Source of the DNA: Algoriphagus sp.
Lineage (GTDB): Bacteria; Bacteroidota; Bacteroidia; Cytophagales; Cyclobacteriaceae
NCBI GenBank assembly: GCA_023653075.1
Contig: JAMNXQ010000002.1
Coordinates: forward strand, 62,001 to 126,000
Length of the DNA stretch: 64,000 bases
Reading direction: 5' to 3'
In this document: positions 9,805-17,506 of the stretch, piece by piece
Layout: each line of letters opens with the position of its first letter
How positions within the stretch are numbered: the stretch's first letter is position 1
Program-made: the position numbers and the translations under genes
Notes under the pieces: generated by a model
Seen by the model: the letters and a program-made list of their open reading frames with translations, nothing else
The model's database searches: none
Told to the model about the DNA's origin: nothing

Positions 9805-9837
9805 CAAAAAGCCTGGAGCATATTACATCTTCCAGGC
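9805..9837 (-). terminator. terminator of the DUF1080-Gfo/Idh operon
   Basis: A 7-bp stem (GCCTGGA 9811-9817 with TCCAGGC 9831-9837) is followed on the minus strand by a T-rich run, 31 bp past the stop of the Gfo/Idh gene. Confidence 0.75.
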
Positions 9838-9867
9838 CATTTGTATTGGTGTACTGAAATAAGCTCC

Positions 9868-11217
9868 TTAAACCTGGGGTGGGGCCCAGCCCTTTTCATA
9901 TTCCCGACTCCACAAAGCCATGGCCTTAGGAGAGTTGAGAATGTGCCCATTTGTTGGGTCACAGGTCAAGGATTCTCCGGTGCGGCTACTGATATTCGCC
10001 AGATGACACAATAGGGTAGACACTGCACCTTCTTCAATGGTGGAGTTTTGCTTTTCTGTGCCTCGTACTGCGTTGAAGAAATTGACAATGTGCAAGGTAC
10101 TCATGTCTCCACCACCGCCTAGGGCTGTTCCTGCTTCGTTATTGGCTGCGAGATTGGATTTGATTTCCTTCCCAGAGCGGTCGTGAAGGCGGTAGCCACC
10201 GCGATCTACATAGACGGTACCCTCCGAACCGTAAATAATCGTACCTCGGTCCGAACCATAGGTTTTGTAGTTGTTTCGGCTTTTTCCATCCCACTGGATG
10301 ACTTTTCCATCTCCAAATTTGAAGGTGGCATCCATGGTGTCGTACATGGTCCATCCGTCTTCTGGGTAGTGCATTTTGCCCGCCACTACGGACACCGCAG
10401 TAGGAAACTCCACTTGCAGTGCCCAGCGGGCTATATCCAATTCATGGGTGGCATTGTTGCCCGTTTCCGCGGTGCCGTAATCCCAGCCATACCAATGCCA
10501 ATTGTAATCCCAAGTATCATGAAAATAGGGTTTGCGAGGTGCAGGACCCTGGAAAAGATCCCAATCCAAGCCTGCCGGTGCAGCTTGTTGGACGGGGTTA
10601 GGAACCGTTCCTCGGGAATTGCTGTAAAAGGCCTTGGCGAAGTATACCTTACCAATGACACCCTCATGGATGGCTTTAATGATTTCCTTACTTTCTGGTG
10701 CGGAACGTTGCTGGTTGCCCATTTGCACCACCTTGTTGTATTTTTTCTGGAGCGCGACGAGGACTTCTCCTTCACGAGGGTTGTGGGAACAGGGTTTTTC
10801 CACATAGACATGCTTTCCTCGCTCTAAGGCAAGCCAAGTACCCGGTGCATGCCAGTGGTCAGGCGTGGCATTGATGAGAACTTCAACTTCTTTGTCGTCG
10901 AGAACCTTGAAGATATTTTGCTCTTGCTTAGGTTGATAGTCAATCCATTTTTCAAAGTTTTTTGATGCCTTGGGCATCTGGGACTGCATGGCATCGCATA
11001 AGTAGAGCAGGTTTACATTGCTGCTTTTCAATCCTATGGGCTCATAAAATGCACCTAAACGTCTTCCTAAGCCTGCAATAGCCACATTCAGTCGGTCGTT
11101 GGCACCCAGAATGCGGACATAGGACTTGGGAGAAAAGGCCAGTGAACCTAGGGAGGCTACCCCAAGGGTAGCAACAGTACTTTTCTTGATAAATTCTCTT
11201 CTGTTTGATTTGCGCAT
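9868..11217 (-). CDS. Gfo/Idh/MocA-family oxidoreductase, Tat-exported
   Basis: 449 residues. The N-terminus has a Tat-type signal (SNRREFIKKSTVATLG), so it is probably folded with its NAD(P) cofactor and exported to the periplasm. The Rossmann region is AIAGLGRRLG near residue 47, the catalytic EKP motif is VEKPCSHNPREG, and the metal/substrate-side HELDIARWAL segment follows. Members oxidise or epimerise sugars at C-3 or other hydroxyls. It lies 21 bp downstream of a DUF1080 protein. DUF1080 proteins hydrolyse 3-keto-glycosides, so this gene is a good candidate for the 3-dehydrogenase of an oxidative glycoside-cleavage pair. The reaction is inferred from context. Confidence 0.85.
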   Translation of the reverse strand: MRKSNRREFIKKSTVATLGVASLGSLAFSPKSYVRILGANDRLNVAIAGLGRRLGAFYEPIGLKSSNVNLLYLCDAMQSQMPKASKNFEKWIDYQPKQEQNIFKVLDDKEVEVLINATPDHWHAPGTWLALERGKHVYVEKPCSHNPREGEVLVALQKKYNKVVQMGNQQRSAPESKEIIKAIHEGVIGKVYFAKAFYSNSRGTVPNPVQQAAPAGLDWDLFQGPAPRKPYFHDTWDYNWHWYGWDYGTAETGNNATHELDIARWALQVEFPTAVSVVAGKMHYPEDGWTMYDTMDATFKFGDGKVIQWDGKSRNNYKTYGSDRGTIIYGSEGTVYVDRGGYRLHDRSGKEIKSNLAANNEAGTALGGGGDMSTLHIVNFFNAVRGTEKQNSTIEEGAVSTLLCHLANISSRTGESLTCDPTNGHILNSPKAMALWSREYEKGWAPPQV

Positions 11218-11238
11218 AGTGGTATTGGCTTCCCTGAT

Positions 11239-12606
11239 TTACTTCAAGGGTTTGATTTTGATGTTTTTGTATTGCACCGCATCTCCATGGTCTTGGAGGA
11301 GAATACGGCCTTGTTCGGCTTCGCCAAAATTATTCCAGATTGCATATTTGCTGATGGCCACTAGGTCTCGGTAGGCTTGGGATCCTCTTTGGTATTCGAG
11401 GACTTTGACTCCGTTGAGGTAATGTTCCACTTTATTGTCCGGATACACTACTATTCTTCCCTGATTCCATTCGCCTGGTTTGCGCACAAATCGTGCTTGC
11501 TTTTCGGCTTTGATCAGGTCATACAAGGAGGCGAGGGTTCGGTTGCCATCTCTGCCCATTTTGGCATCCGGATGGAGGGCATCGTCCAGAATTTGGTATT
11601 CTAGGCCAATGGCCGAGCCTTTATTGCCCTCAGAAAGGGTGACAAAGTACTTGACCCCACTATTGGCACCTTCGCTAAGGTTGAAATCAAAAGCCAAATC
11701 GAATGCCTTGTACTGCTCGGTGGTGACGATATCCCCGAAAGTCATGGATTCGCTTCCGTCAGATTTTTGGATTTTCAGTATGCCATCTGCAATGCTCCAG
11801 CCTTTGTCTGGGAAGGCATCCTTGTAGGCACCTACCCAACCCTGGCTCGTTTGGCCATCAAAAAGTAATTTCCATCCTTGGGATTTCTCCTCTGGAGTCA
11901 ACTCATTTTTGACGGTGCTCACCACAAAAACGGGCTTTTGGAAGGGGAGGGGCTGTAGGCTTTCCGTTTGCACGCGGATATTTTTGAAATAGGTTTTTCT
12001 TCCTTCATCTTCTTTTTTGGAGATGCTATGTACTTGAAGTCCAATAAAGCCTTTTGCGTCCATGTCATCCACAAAGTAGGCTACCTCTTGGCCATTGACC
12101 CAGGTTTTTAGAGAGTTTCCGATGGCTTCGATGCGGTAATGATTCCATTCACCTAGTTTAAAGGCAGATTTGGCAGCAGGATTGAGGTCCAAAGGATAAA
12201 ACCATCCCCGTCGGGCTTCGTCGTAGATCCCCCCCGACCAGGCTCTAGGACTGGGATCGGCCTCTACTTGGTAACCATATACCAGACCCTTGCCCTCATT
12301 CCGACTTGCATCGTATTGGCCGCGAGCCATAATTCCACTGTTGGAAGAGGAATGACTTATTTTGAGGTCTAATTCGAGGATGAAATCTCCATACATTTCC
12401 TCAGTAACCAAAAAAGTGTTTCCAGTACCATAAACTGCCGTACCCTCAATGGTTCCGTCTTTGACTTCAAAAGTGGCTTTGCCGGCCACGGCCTTCCAGC
12501 CACTTAGGTCCTTTCCATTAAAAATTGGTTTCCAATTTTCTTTTTGTCCAAAGGCACTAAAGGAGCATAGAACCAAGAATGCAAAACAAGTGACTTTTAG
12601 TTTCAT
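11239..12606 (-). CDS. tandem DUF1080 protein, putative 3-keto-glycoside hydrolase
   Basis: 455 residues with a signal peptide (ends SAFGQ at about residue 20) and two DUF1080 (laminin-G/concanavalin-like) domains. The first begins WKPIFNGKDLSGWKAV and includes NSGIMARGQY; the second begins KLLFDGQTSQGWVG and includes NSGVKYFVTL, ending in QYKNIKIKPL. DUF1080 is now described as a 3-keto-disaccharide hydrolase family. It is the first gene of a two-gene operon with the Gfo/Idh oxidoreductase, and a LacI-type operator stands 75 bp upstream. Which domain is catalytic cannot be told from sequence alone; the second may be a binding or scaffold copy. Confidence 0.88.
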   Translation of the reverse strand: MKLKVTCFAFLVLCSFSAFGQKENWKPIFNGKDLSGWKAVAGKATFEVKDGTIEGTAVYGTGNTFLVTEEMYGDFILELDLKISHSSSNSGIMARGQYDASRNEGKGLVYGYQVEADPSPRAWSGGIYDEARRGWFYPLDLNPAAKSAFKLGEWNHYRIEAIGNSLKTWVNGQEVAYFVDDMDAKGFIGLQVHSISKKEDEGRKTYFKNIRVQTESLQPLPFQKPVFVVSTVKNELTPEEKSQGWKLLFDGQTSQGWVGAYKDAFPDKGWSIADGILKIQKSDGSESMTFGDIVTTEQYKAFDLAFDFNLSEGANSGVKYFVTLSEGNKGSAIGLEYQILDDALHPDAKMGRDGNRTLASLYDLIKAEKQARFVRKPGEWNQGRIVVYPDNKVEHYLNGVKVLEYQRGSQAYRDLVAISKYAIWNNFGEAEQGRILLQDHGDAVQYKNIKIKPLK

Positions 12607-12680
12607 GTAGTAGGTCTATTTTGAGTCTGTTAAATTCACGAAATCAATCGCTAGCGCCAACATAACCTAGTTTAAATCTA

Positions 12681-12694
12681 CGAAAACGATTGCA
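12681..12694. promoter_or_regulatory. LacI-type operator upstream of the DUF1080 gene
   Basis: CGAAAACGATTGCA fits TGnAAnCGnTTnCA at all fixed positions but the first. It lies 75 bp upstream of the DUF1080 ATG and 75 bp upstream of the divergent methyltransferase. The spacing to the DUF1080 start mirrors the 80 bp between the uxaC start and its operator. Confidence 0.65.
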
Positions 12695-12757
12695 ATTATT
12701 TGCTGCAAAGTAAATTTTACTCTTGAAATCTTATCCCATTCACATGCTTAAGTTGCT

Positions 12758-12765
12758 TACTTTTG
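12758..12765 (+). promoter_or_regulatory. possible -7 box abutting the methyltransferase start
   Basis: TACTTTTG matches TAnnTTTG exactly and ends 3 bp before the ATG, with no TTG at the right distance. A competing candidate is TTG 12690-12692, 18 bp, TAAATTTT 12711-12718, which would give a normal leader and would overlap the operator. Confidence 0.35.
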
Positions 12766-12768
12766 TGC

Positions 12769-13932
12769 ATGCTTGATTTTAATACCAAAGGAAAGGTTTT
12801 CATTACCTGCAAGGACCGTTCGGTCAGCTATTTGGAGCAGGAAATTCGTGAACTGGGTTTTTTCCCTGTAGAAATTAGTCGTACCGGCATCGAGATTTTG
12901 GCTTCGCTGGAAGAATGCATGGACCTCAACTTGCACCTGCGCACGGCCTCTCATGTTTTGTATGAAATCAAGTCTTTTTACCTCCGCAGTGCGGAGGATA
13001 TCTACCGCCGCTTTAAGGCCATCCCTTGGGAGGAGTATTTGGATGTGGACGGGTATTTTTCGGTCAATTCGGTCGCCGAAAATGAATCCATCACCACCCC
13101 TTTGATTGTGAATGTGAAGGTAAAAGATGCCATTGTGGATCGCTTTCGAGAGTTGAAGGGGAGGAGACCCGATTCCGGTTCGGACTTTTCCGGTTTGGTC
13201 ATTCAAGTCTATTGGAAAGAAACGCAAGCCATCGTCTACTTAAATACCTCTGGGGAAACCTTGGCCAAACACGGGTACCGCAAGATTCCTGGAAAGGCGC
13301 CGATGATGGAAGCCTTGGCTGCCGCCACCATTTATGCCTCTGAATGGAATACCCGAGTGCCTTTTATCAACCCCATGTGTGGATCGGGTACCCTAGCCAT
13401 TGAGGCTGCCTTGATGGCCAGCAAGCGCTACCCGGGATTGTACCGGGATCACTATTCCTTTCAGCATATTCTGGGATACAATGAGGAGACCTTTCAAGCG
13501 AAAAAGCGAAAGTTGGAGAATAAAATCATTGACAACCCAGGTGTAAAAATCATTGCCTCTGACATTTCCCTGCAAGCGATTACTTTCGCTCGGGAAAATG
13601 CTTCTTTTGCAGGGGTAGAAGACCTCATTGATTTTCAGACGGGGGATTTTGCAGAAACGGAGATTCCAGAAAAGCCACGTGGGGTGATTCTATTTAATCC
13701 AGAATATGGAGAGCGATTGGGGGATCTCACCGAATTGGAAGAAACCTACAAGCGCATGGGGGACTTTATGAAGCAAAAATGTGCGGGTTACCGAGGGTAT
13801 ATTTTCACGGGCAACTTGGACTTGGCCAAAAAAGTGGGCTTAAAGGCAAGCCGACGCATTGAGTTCTGGAACGGAACGATCGACTGCCGCTTGTTGAAGT
13901 ACGACATGTACGCTGGAAAAGGGTCTGAATAA
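12769..13932 (+). CDS. THUMP-domain class I RNA methyltransferase (RlmL N-terminal-like)
   Basis: 387 residues. The N-terminal half is a ferredoxin-like/THUMP region (FITCKDRSVSYLEQEIRELG, HVLYEIKSFYLRSAEDIY); the C-terminal half is the UPF0020 methyltransferase domain with FINPMCGSGTLAIEAALMA for SAM binding and IIASDISLQAITFAREN. Relatives make m2G in 23S rRNA (RlmL, G2445 in E. coli). The catalytic (N/D)PPY motif appears here as NPEYGERLG, with Glu replacing the second Pro. The start is ATG 12769; a TTG two codons upstream is less likely. It stands alone, divergent from the DUF1080 operon. Confidence 0.85.
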   Translation: MLDFNTKGKVFITCKDRSVSYLEQEIRELGFFPVEISRTGIEILASLEECMDLNLHLRTASHVLYEIKSFYLRSAEDIYRRFKAIPWEEYLDVDGYFSVNSVAENESITTPLIVNVKVKDAIVDRFRELKGRRPDSGSDFSGLVIQVYWKETQAIVYLNTSGETLAKHGYRKIPGKAPMMEALAAATIYASEWNTRVPFINPMCGSGTLAIEAALMASKRYPGLYRDHYSFQHILGYNEETFQAKKRKLENKIIDNPGVKIIASDISLQAITFARENASFAGVEDLIDFQTGDFAETEIPEKPRGVILFNPEYGERLGDLTELEETYKRMGDFMKQKCAGYRGYIFTGNLDLAKKVGLKASRRIEFWNGTIDCRLLKYDMYAGKGSE

Positions 13933-13962
13933 AAAAAAGTCGCCAAGATTTTCTGGCGACTT
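13931..13962 (-). terminator. terminator of the M28 peptidase gene
   Basis: A 9-bp perfect stem (AAGTCGCCA 13937-13945 with TGGCGACTT 13954-13962) is followed by eight T on the minus strand. It begins at the stop codon of the convergent methyltransferase and ends 19 bp past the peptidase stop. Confidence 0.85.
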
Positions 13963-13980
13963 GGATTAGATCTTTCAAAT

Positions 13981-16080
13981 TTAATTGGTCAGCAAAGTGC
14001 TCAGGTTCTTTACCTTGTTGCTGAGATCAAGAATGGCATTGGCATAACGCGTATCCCATTCTTCCAGTCTGCTAGTATTCTTTGTTGCTACTTCGTACTG
14101 GATGCCTGGTAGGATCCAAGAGGCATAGCCTGAAAAGGGATCGTTACACACATACAAGGACTTGTACCATTCGCCGTAGTACATCCCCTTGGGATCAATC
14201 CAGCTTTTTTCCAAGTCAATCAACCCGGTATTGATTTTTTTCAGTTGCGCTGCTGTTAGCTTTTCAGATGCCAAGGCGTTCTGAATCGCATTTTGGTAGC
14301 CTTCTGAACTTTCTTCGAGTGCCTTTAATGCAGTTTGTACCTGATCAAACCCACCAAAAGTGGCATCCATGGCTTTCACATTCTTTACTGCCTGCTCAAA
14401 GTGGCCTTTCAAATCCTTGGCATAGCGGGGCACATCGTAGGGAATGATCGTGGCATTGGCTTGACGGATCGCAACTAGCCCAAATACTTGCGCCACAGCA
14501 CCTCCCATCTTAAAGCTTGGATCAGAAAACTTGCTGTAATAGTGAATATTGTCGTAGTTGGAGTGGTAGGCAGTGGTGCCTCCAGAGCCACCGCTCAAGG
14601 ATGGAATACCTACGTGCATGTAAAAGGCAATGTGGTCGGAGCCACCACCCAAATTCCCTATTCCTGGCTCGGTATTTTTTCCTGCCCAAATCTCAAACAC
14701 TGTTTTGGCTGAGTCTGGGTAGATTACTTCCTTGGAAGCATCAATGATCAATTTCTTCAAGGTAGGAGCTGCTGAGGCACCAAAATTTCTGCCTGAGGCA
14801 CCCCCGTCAAAGTTCATGTAGGAAATGGCTTTAGCTCCCAACTCTTCTCGCAAATGCTCTACCCATTCGGTAGATCCAATTACGCCCTGCTCTTCGGCAT
14901 CCCAATGTCCAATCAAGATGGAGCGGGAAGGCTTTTGGCCATTTTTGTACAACTCACCCAAGGCTTCCGCAAAGGTCAGTAGCATGGCGGTACCGGAATT
15001 TGGATCCGTAGCACCGAAAGACCAAGCATCGTAGTGACTACCCAAGATGATCCACTCGTCAGGATGGTCTTTTCCAATGAAGGTTCCGACCACATTATTG
15101 GCTCGGATAAATTCCGGCTTTTGATCCACCATTACGCGAACCTTCAAGTCGGCACCGCCTGTAAGTTTGTAGGTAAAGGGAAGTCCTCCTTGCCAGCTAG
15201 CAGGCACATCTGCACCTGTCATGCGGCTCAAGATCTCTTTGGCCGCGCCATAGCCAATAGGCGTTACTGGAATGGTGTGAAATTCTACTGTGGCTGGGTC
15301 ATCACGCTTGATTTTTACTGGACCATCCAAGGGTAGGGCAGGGCGATTAGGAGTCAAGGGATCACCTGTAAAATCTAGAGTCAGCATGGAACCACGTTGG
15401 ATGGTGGTTTCGTTGTAATAAGGGCCTTTGGGATAGACATCTCCTCTGGTAAATCCAGAATCCTTTGGATCGGTGTACACCACCAAGCCTACCATGCCTT
15501 GCTGCTCAGCAAATTTGGCCTTGTAGCCACGGAAGTTACCTCCATAGCGAGCGATAGCAACTTTTCCTTTTAGCGGAACGCCCATCTCTACCAACTTCAT
15601 GAAGTCTTCCCGAGTACCATAGTTGACGTACACCACCTCTGCGGTGACATCACCGCTTCCGGAGAAGGCATTGAAGCCTAGGTGTAGTCTGGGATCTGTG
15701 GAGAAAGGATCTTCTGCTAGCTCGCCTTCTTTTTGAGAAAGGGTAAGCTGTACCGGAGAGATGATTTGTAATTCAGATTTGCCGGGATGGTTGGGCAGGT
15801 AGACGTCGTAAGGCCAAACCTTCACCTCCATGCCAGCATCGGCCATGATCTGCACCATATAGTCTTTTACCAGTTCATTTTCCGGAGTACCGGCGATGTG
15901 TGGGTTTTTGGTCAACTCAGTGAGGTGTACTTTGAAACGGTCTGAATTGACGGCTTTGAGATAGTCAGCCTCAAATTTCTTTTGGTCTGCTAGTTTGGAT
16001 GTAAAAAATCCATCTTGCTGGGCTTGCACACTTAGCGAAAAGAGGGAAGCGGCAGCGAGGTAAAGGAGTTTTAGTTTCAT
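13981..16080 (-). CDS. PSMA-like M28 metallopeptidase, secreted
   Basis: 699 residues with the architecture of glutamate carboxypeptidase II. It has a signal peptide to about residue 21, a protease-associated domain (VTAEVVYVNYGTREDF to GLVVYTDP), the M28 catalytic core and a C-terminal TFR-dimerisation-like helical domain. Zinc ligands can be placed as His349 (GSHYDAW), Asp359 (TDPNSG), Glu397 with catalytic Glu396 (WDAEEQG), Asp425 (MNFDGG) and the His of AYHSNYD. All are present, so it should be an active co-catalytic di-zinc exopeptidase in the periplasm or outside. It follows the amidohydrolase operon but is separated from it by a terminator. Confidence 0.92.
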   Translation of the reverse strand: MKLKLLYLAAASLFSLSVQAQQDGFFTSKLADQKKFEADYLKAVNSDRFKVHLTELTKNPHIAGTPENELVKDYMVQIMADAGMEVKVWPYDVYLPNHPGKSELQIISPVQLTLSQKEGELAEDPFSTDPRLHLGFNAFSGSGDVTAEVVYVNYGTREDFMKLVEMGVPLKGKVAIARYGGNFRGYKAKFAEQQGMVGLVVYTDPKDSGFTRGDVYPKGPYYNETTIQRGSMLTLDFTGDPLTPNRPALPLDGPVKIKRDDPATVEFHTIPVTPIGYGAAKEILSRMTGADVPASWQGGLPFTYKLTGGADLKVRVMVDQKPEFIRANNVVGTFIGKDHPDEWIILGSHYDAWSFGATDPNSGTAMLLTFAEALGELYKNGQKPSRSILIGHWDAEEQGVIGSTEWVEHLREELGAKAISYMNFDGGASGRNFGASAAPTLKKLIIDASKEVIYPDSAKTVFEIWAGKNTEPGIGNLGGGSDHIAFYMHVGIPSLSGGSGGTTAYHSNYDNIHYYSKFSDPSFKMGGAVAQVFGLVAIRQANATIIPYDVPRYAKDLKGHFEQAVKNVKAMDATFGGFDQVQTALKALEESSEGYQNAIQNALASEKLTAAQLKKINTGLIDLEKSWIDPKGMYYGEWYKSLYVCNDPFSGYASWILPGIQYEVATKNTSRLEEWDTRYANAILDLSNKVKNLSTLLTN

Positions 16081-16145
16081 AGGGTAGGGGTAATTCCACA
16101 GCTAATTTTTGGGGAACTTTCAAGTTAGAATTTTCCCCAATGAAA

Positions 16146-16176
16146 TAAAAAAGGCCATGGGTTTTTTCCATGGCCT
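16146..16176 (-). terminator. terminator of the amidohydrolase operon
   Basis: A 9-bp perfect stem (AGGCCATGG 16152-16160 with CCATGGCCT 16168-16176) is followed by six T on the minus strand, 7 bp past the last amidohydrolase stop. Confidence 0.85.
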
Positions 16177-16182
16177 GTAGTT

Positions 16183-17484
16183 TTAATTGGTTTTCAATCC
16201 GGGAGACCTTTCCAAAAACTCTTGGTAGAGTCGGATATGTCGGTTGGACATTGGGATTCGGTACCCATCGATAAACACATGGTGGATCTGTGATCTGGTC
16301 TCAAATGGATCGCCTGTGGAAACAATCAGGTTGGCACGTTTGCCTGCTTCTACCGATCCATATTGGTCTGCCACCCCAAAAATTTCAGCGGGATTGATCG
16401 TGACCGCTTTCAAGGCTTCCTCTTTTCCAAGTCCATAAGCTGCTGCAAATGCTGCGTGGAAAGGGAGGTTTCTCACATTTTCTTCCTCATCGGTACGGAG
16501 CGCCACTTTCACTCCGGCTTTTGCAAGCATGCCTGCATTGGCATAAGGGGTGTCGTAGCGGTCAGATCCTCGAGTAGGGAGATCCTGGATGGGTCCTGTT
16601 ACCACCGGGATTTTTGCTTTAGCGATCTGTTCGGCTACACGCCAGCCTTCCGCTACTCCGGTAAAGATGACCTTGATATTTTTTCCTTCCACCCATTTGA
16701 TGGCATTCAAGATATCTGAAGCTGAATTCACTTCGATCAAAAGCGATAGCTCACCAGCAATTACCTTGGAGAGTTGATCCATTTCTGGGTAATAGGTGAG
16801 TTCTGCTCCAGACTTCTTCAATTCTAGGTAGCTTTTCGCATTTTCCCAGATGTCATTCGCTTCTTTCATTGCCTTTTCTCCATCTTTTTTAATGTCTTCA
16901 TCTGATCTTCTGTCAAATCGACCTCGTCGACCTGAGCTTGGGAAGGTCATGGCTACTGCTTTGAAGCCACCATACATTTGATCTGGAGTGTAGCCATTCA
17001 AGTTAATCAGGGCAGCAGTTCCTGGAAATAATCCTCCAGTAGGAACAGTCAATACTGTTGTGACTCCAGAAACTCGGGTCACCCCGATGGCTTCTGAATT
17101 GGGATTCACGGTAGTCAAGGCTTGCATGTTGGGCGTGACATTCCCTACATCGGAGTAGTCCACTGTTTCAGGGACAGAACTTACCTCCACCAATCCCAAA
17201 CGGGTGCCCCCGTCAATGATTCCGGGATAGATAAACATGCCTGTGCAATCAATGACTTCAGCACCTTCGCTGGAGAGGGTGGTCCCTACTTGAGAAATTT
17301 TACCGTTTTCCAGCAGTACTGAAGTATTTTTAAGTGTGCCTTTGGTCACGGTGACAACAGTGGCATTCTTTAGGAGAAATTTTCCATTTCGAGGCTTTAC
17401 AAATTCCCCGTCGATTTGGGCTACAGCCACTACGGGAAGTAGGGCTAGAAGTGCAGCACAAAAGCTTTTTAAAATTCGTTTCAT
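16183..17484 (-). CDS. exported amidohydrolase-family protein lacking the HxH metal motif
   Basis: 433 residues, third gene of the operon, with a signal peptide (ends VAVAQ near residue 23). The small beta-domain and the PGIID strand of the amidohydrolase superfamily are clear, but the canonical PGIIDxHxH reads PGIIDGGTRLG (residues 87-97), so both metal histidines are replaced by Gly and Arg. The C-terminal part keeps the superfamily pattern of GKEEALKAVTINPAEIFGV and GSVEAGKRANLIVSTGDPFE. It is probably not a hydrolase by itself and may partner the intact enzyme encoded 22 bp upstream. No frameshift is seen, so it is a full protein and not a pseudogene. Confidence 0.85.
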   Translation of the reverse strand: MKRILKSFCAALLALLPVVAVAQIDGEFVKPRNGKFLLKNATVVTVTKGTLKNTSVLLENGKISQVGTTLSSEGAEVIDCTGMFIYPGIIDGGTRLGLVEVSSVPETVDYSDVGNVTPNMQALTTVNPNSEAIGVTRVSGVTTVLTVPTGGLFPGTAALINLNGYTPDQMYGGFKAVAMTFPSSGRRGRFDRRSDEDIKKDGEKAMKEANDIWENAKSYLELKKSGAELTYYPEMDQLSKVIAGELSLLIEVNSASDILNAIKWVEGKNIKVIFTGVAEGWRVAEQIAKAKIPVVTGPIQDLPTRGSDRYDTPYANAGMLAKAGVKVALRTDEEENVRNLPFHAAFAAAYGLGKEEALKAVTINPAEIFGVADQYGSVEAGKRANLIVSTGDPFETRSQIHHVFIDGYRIPMSNRHIRLYQEFLERSPGLKTN

Positions 17485-17506
17485 AGTTCTTGAATTTTCG
17501 GGGTGA

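Larger units (their letters stand above)
9424..9867. other. 444-bp intergenic region upstream of susC
   Basis: Contains the susC control region and the terminator of the Gfo/Idh gene. Between them an 11-bp direct repeat GTAAGAGAGTA occurs at 9568-9578 and 9629-9639, beside the operator. I see no coding sequence and no confident TAnnTTTG box for susC, so its promoter may be weak or activator-dependent. Confidence 0.6.

Noticed and set aside
10183-10827. Long (214-residue) open frame on the plus strand
   Set aside because: It is antisense to the middle of the Gfo/Idh gene, whose motifs are clear; the translation has no family features.
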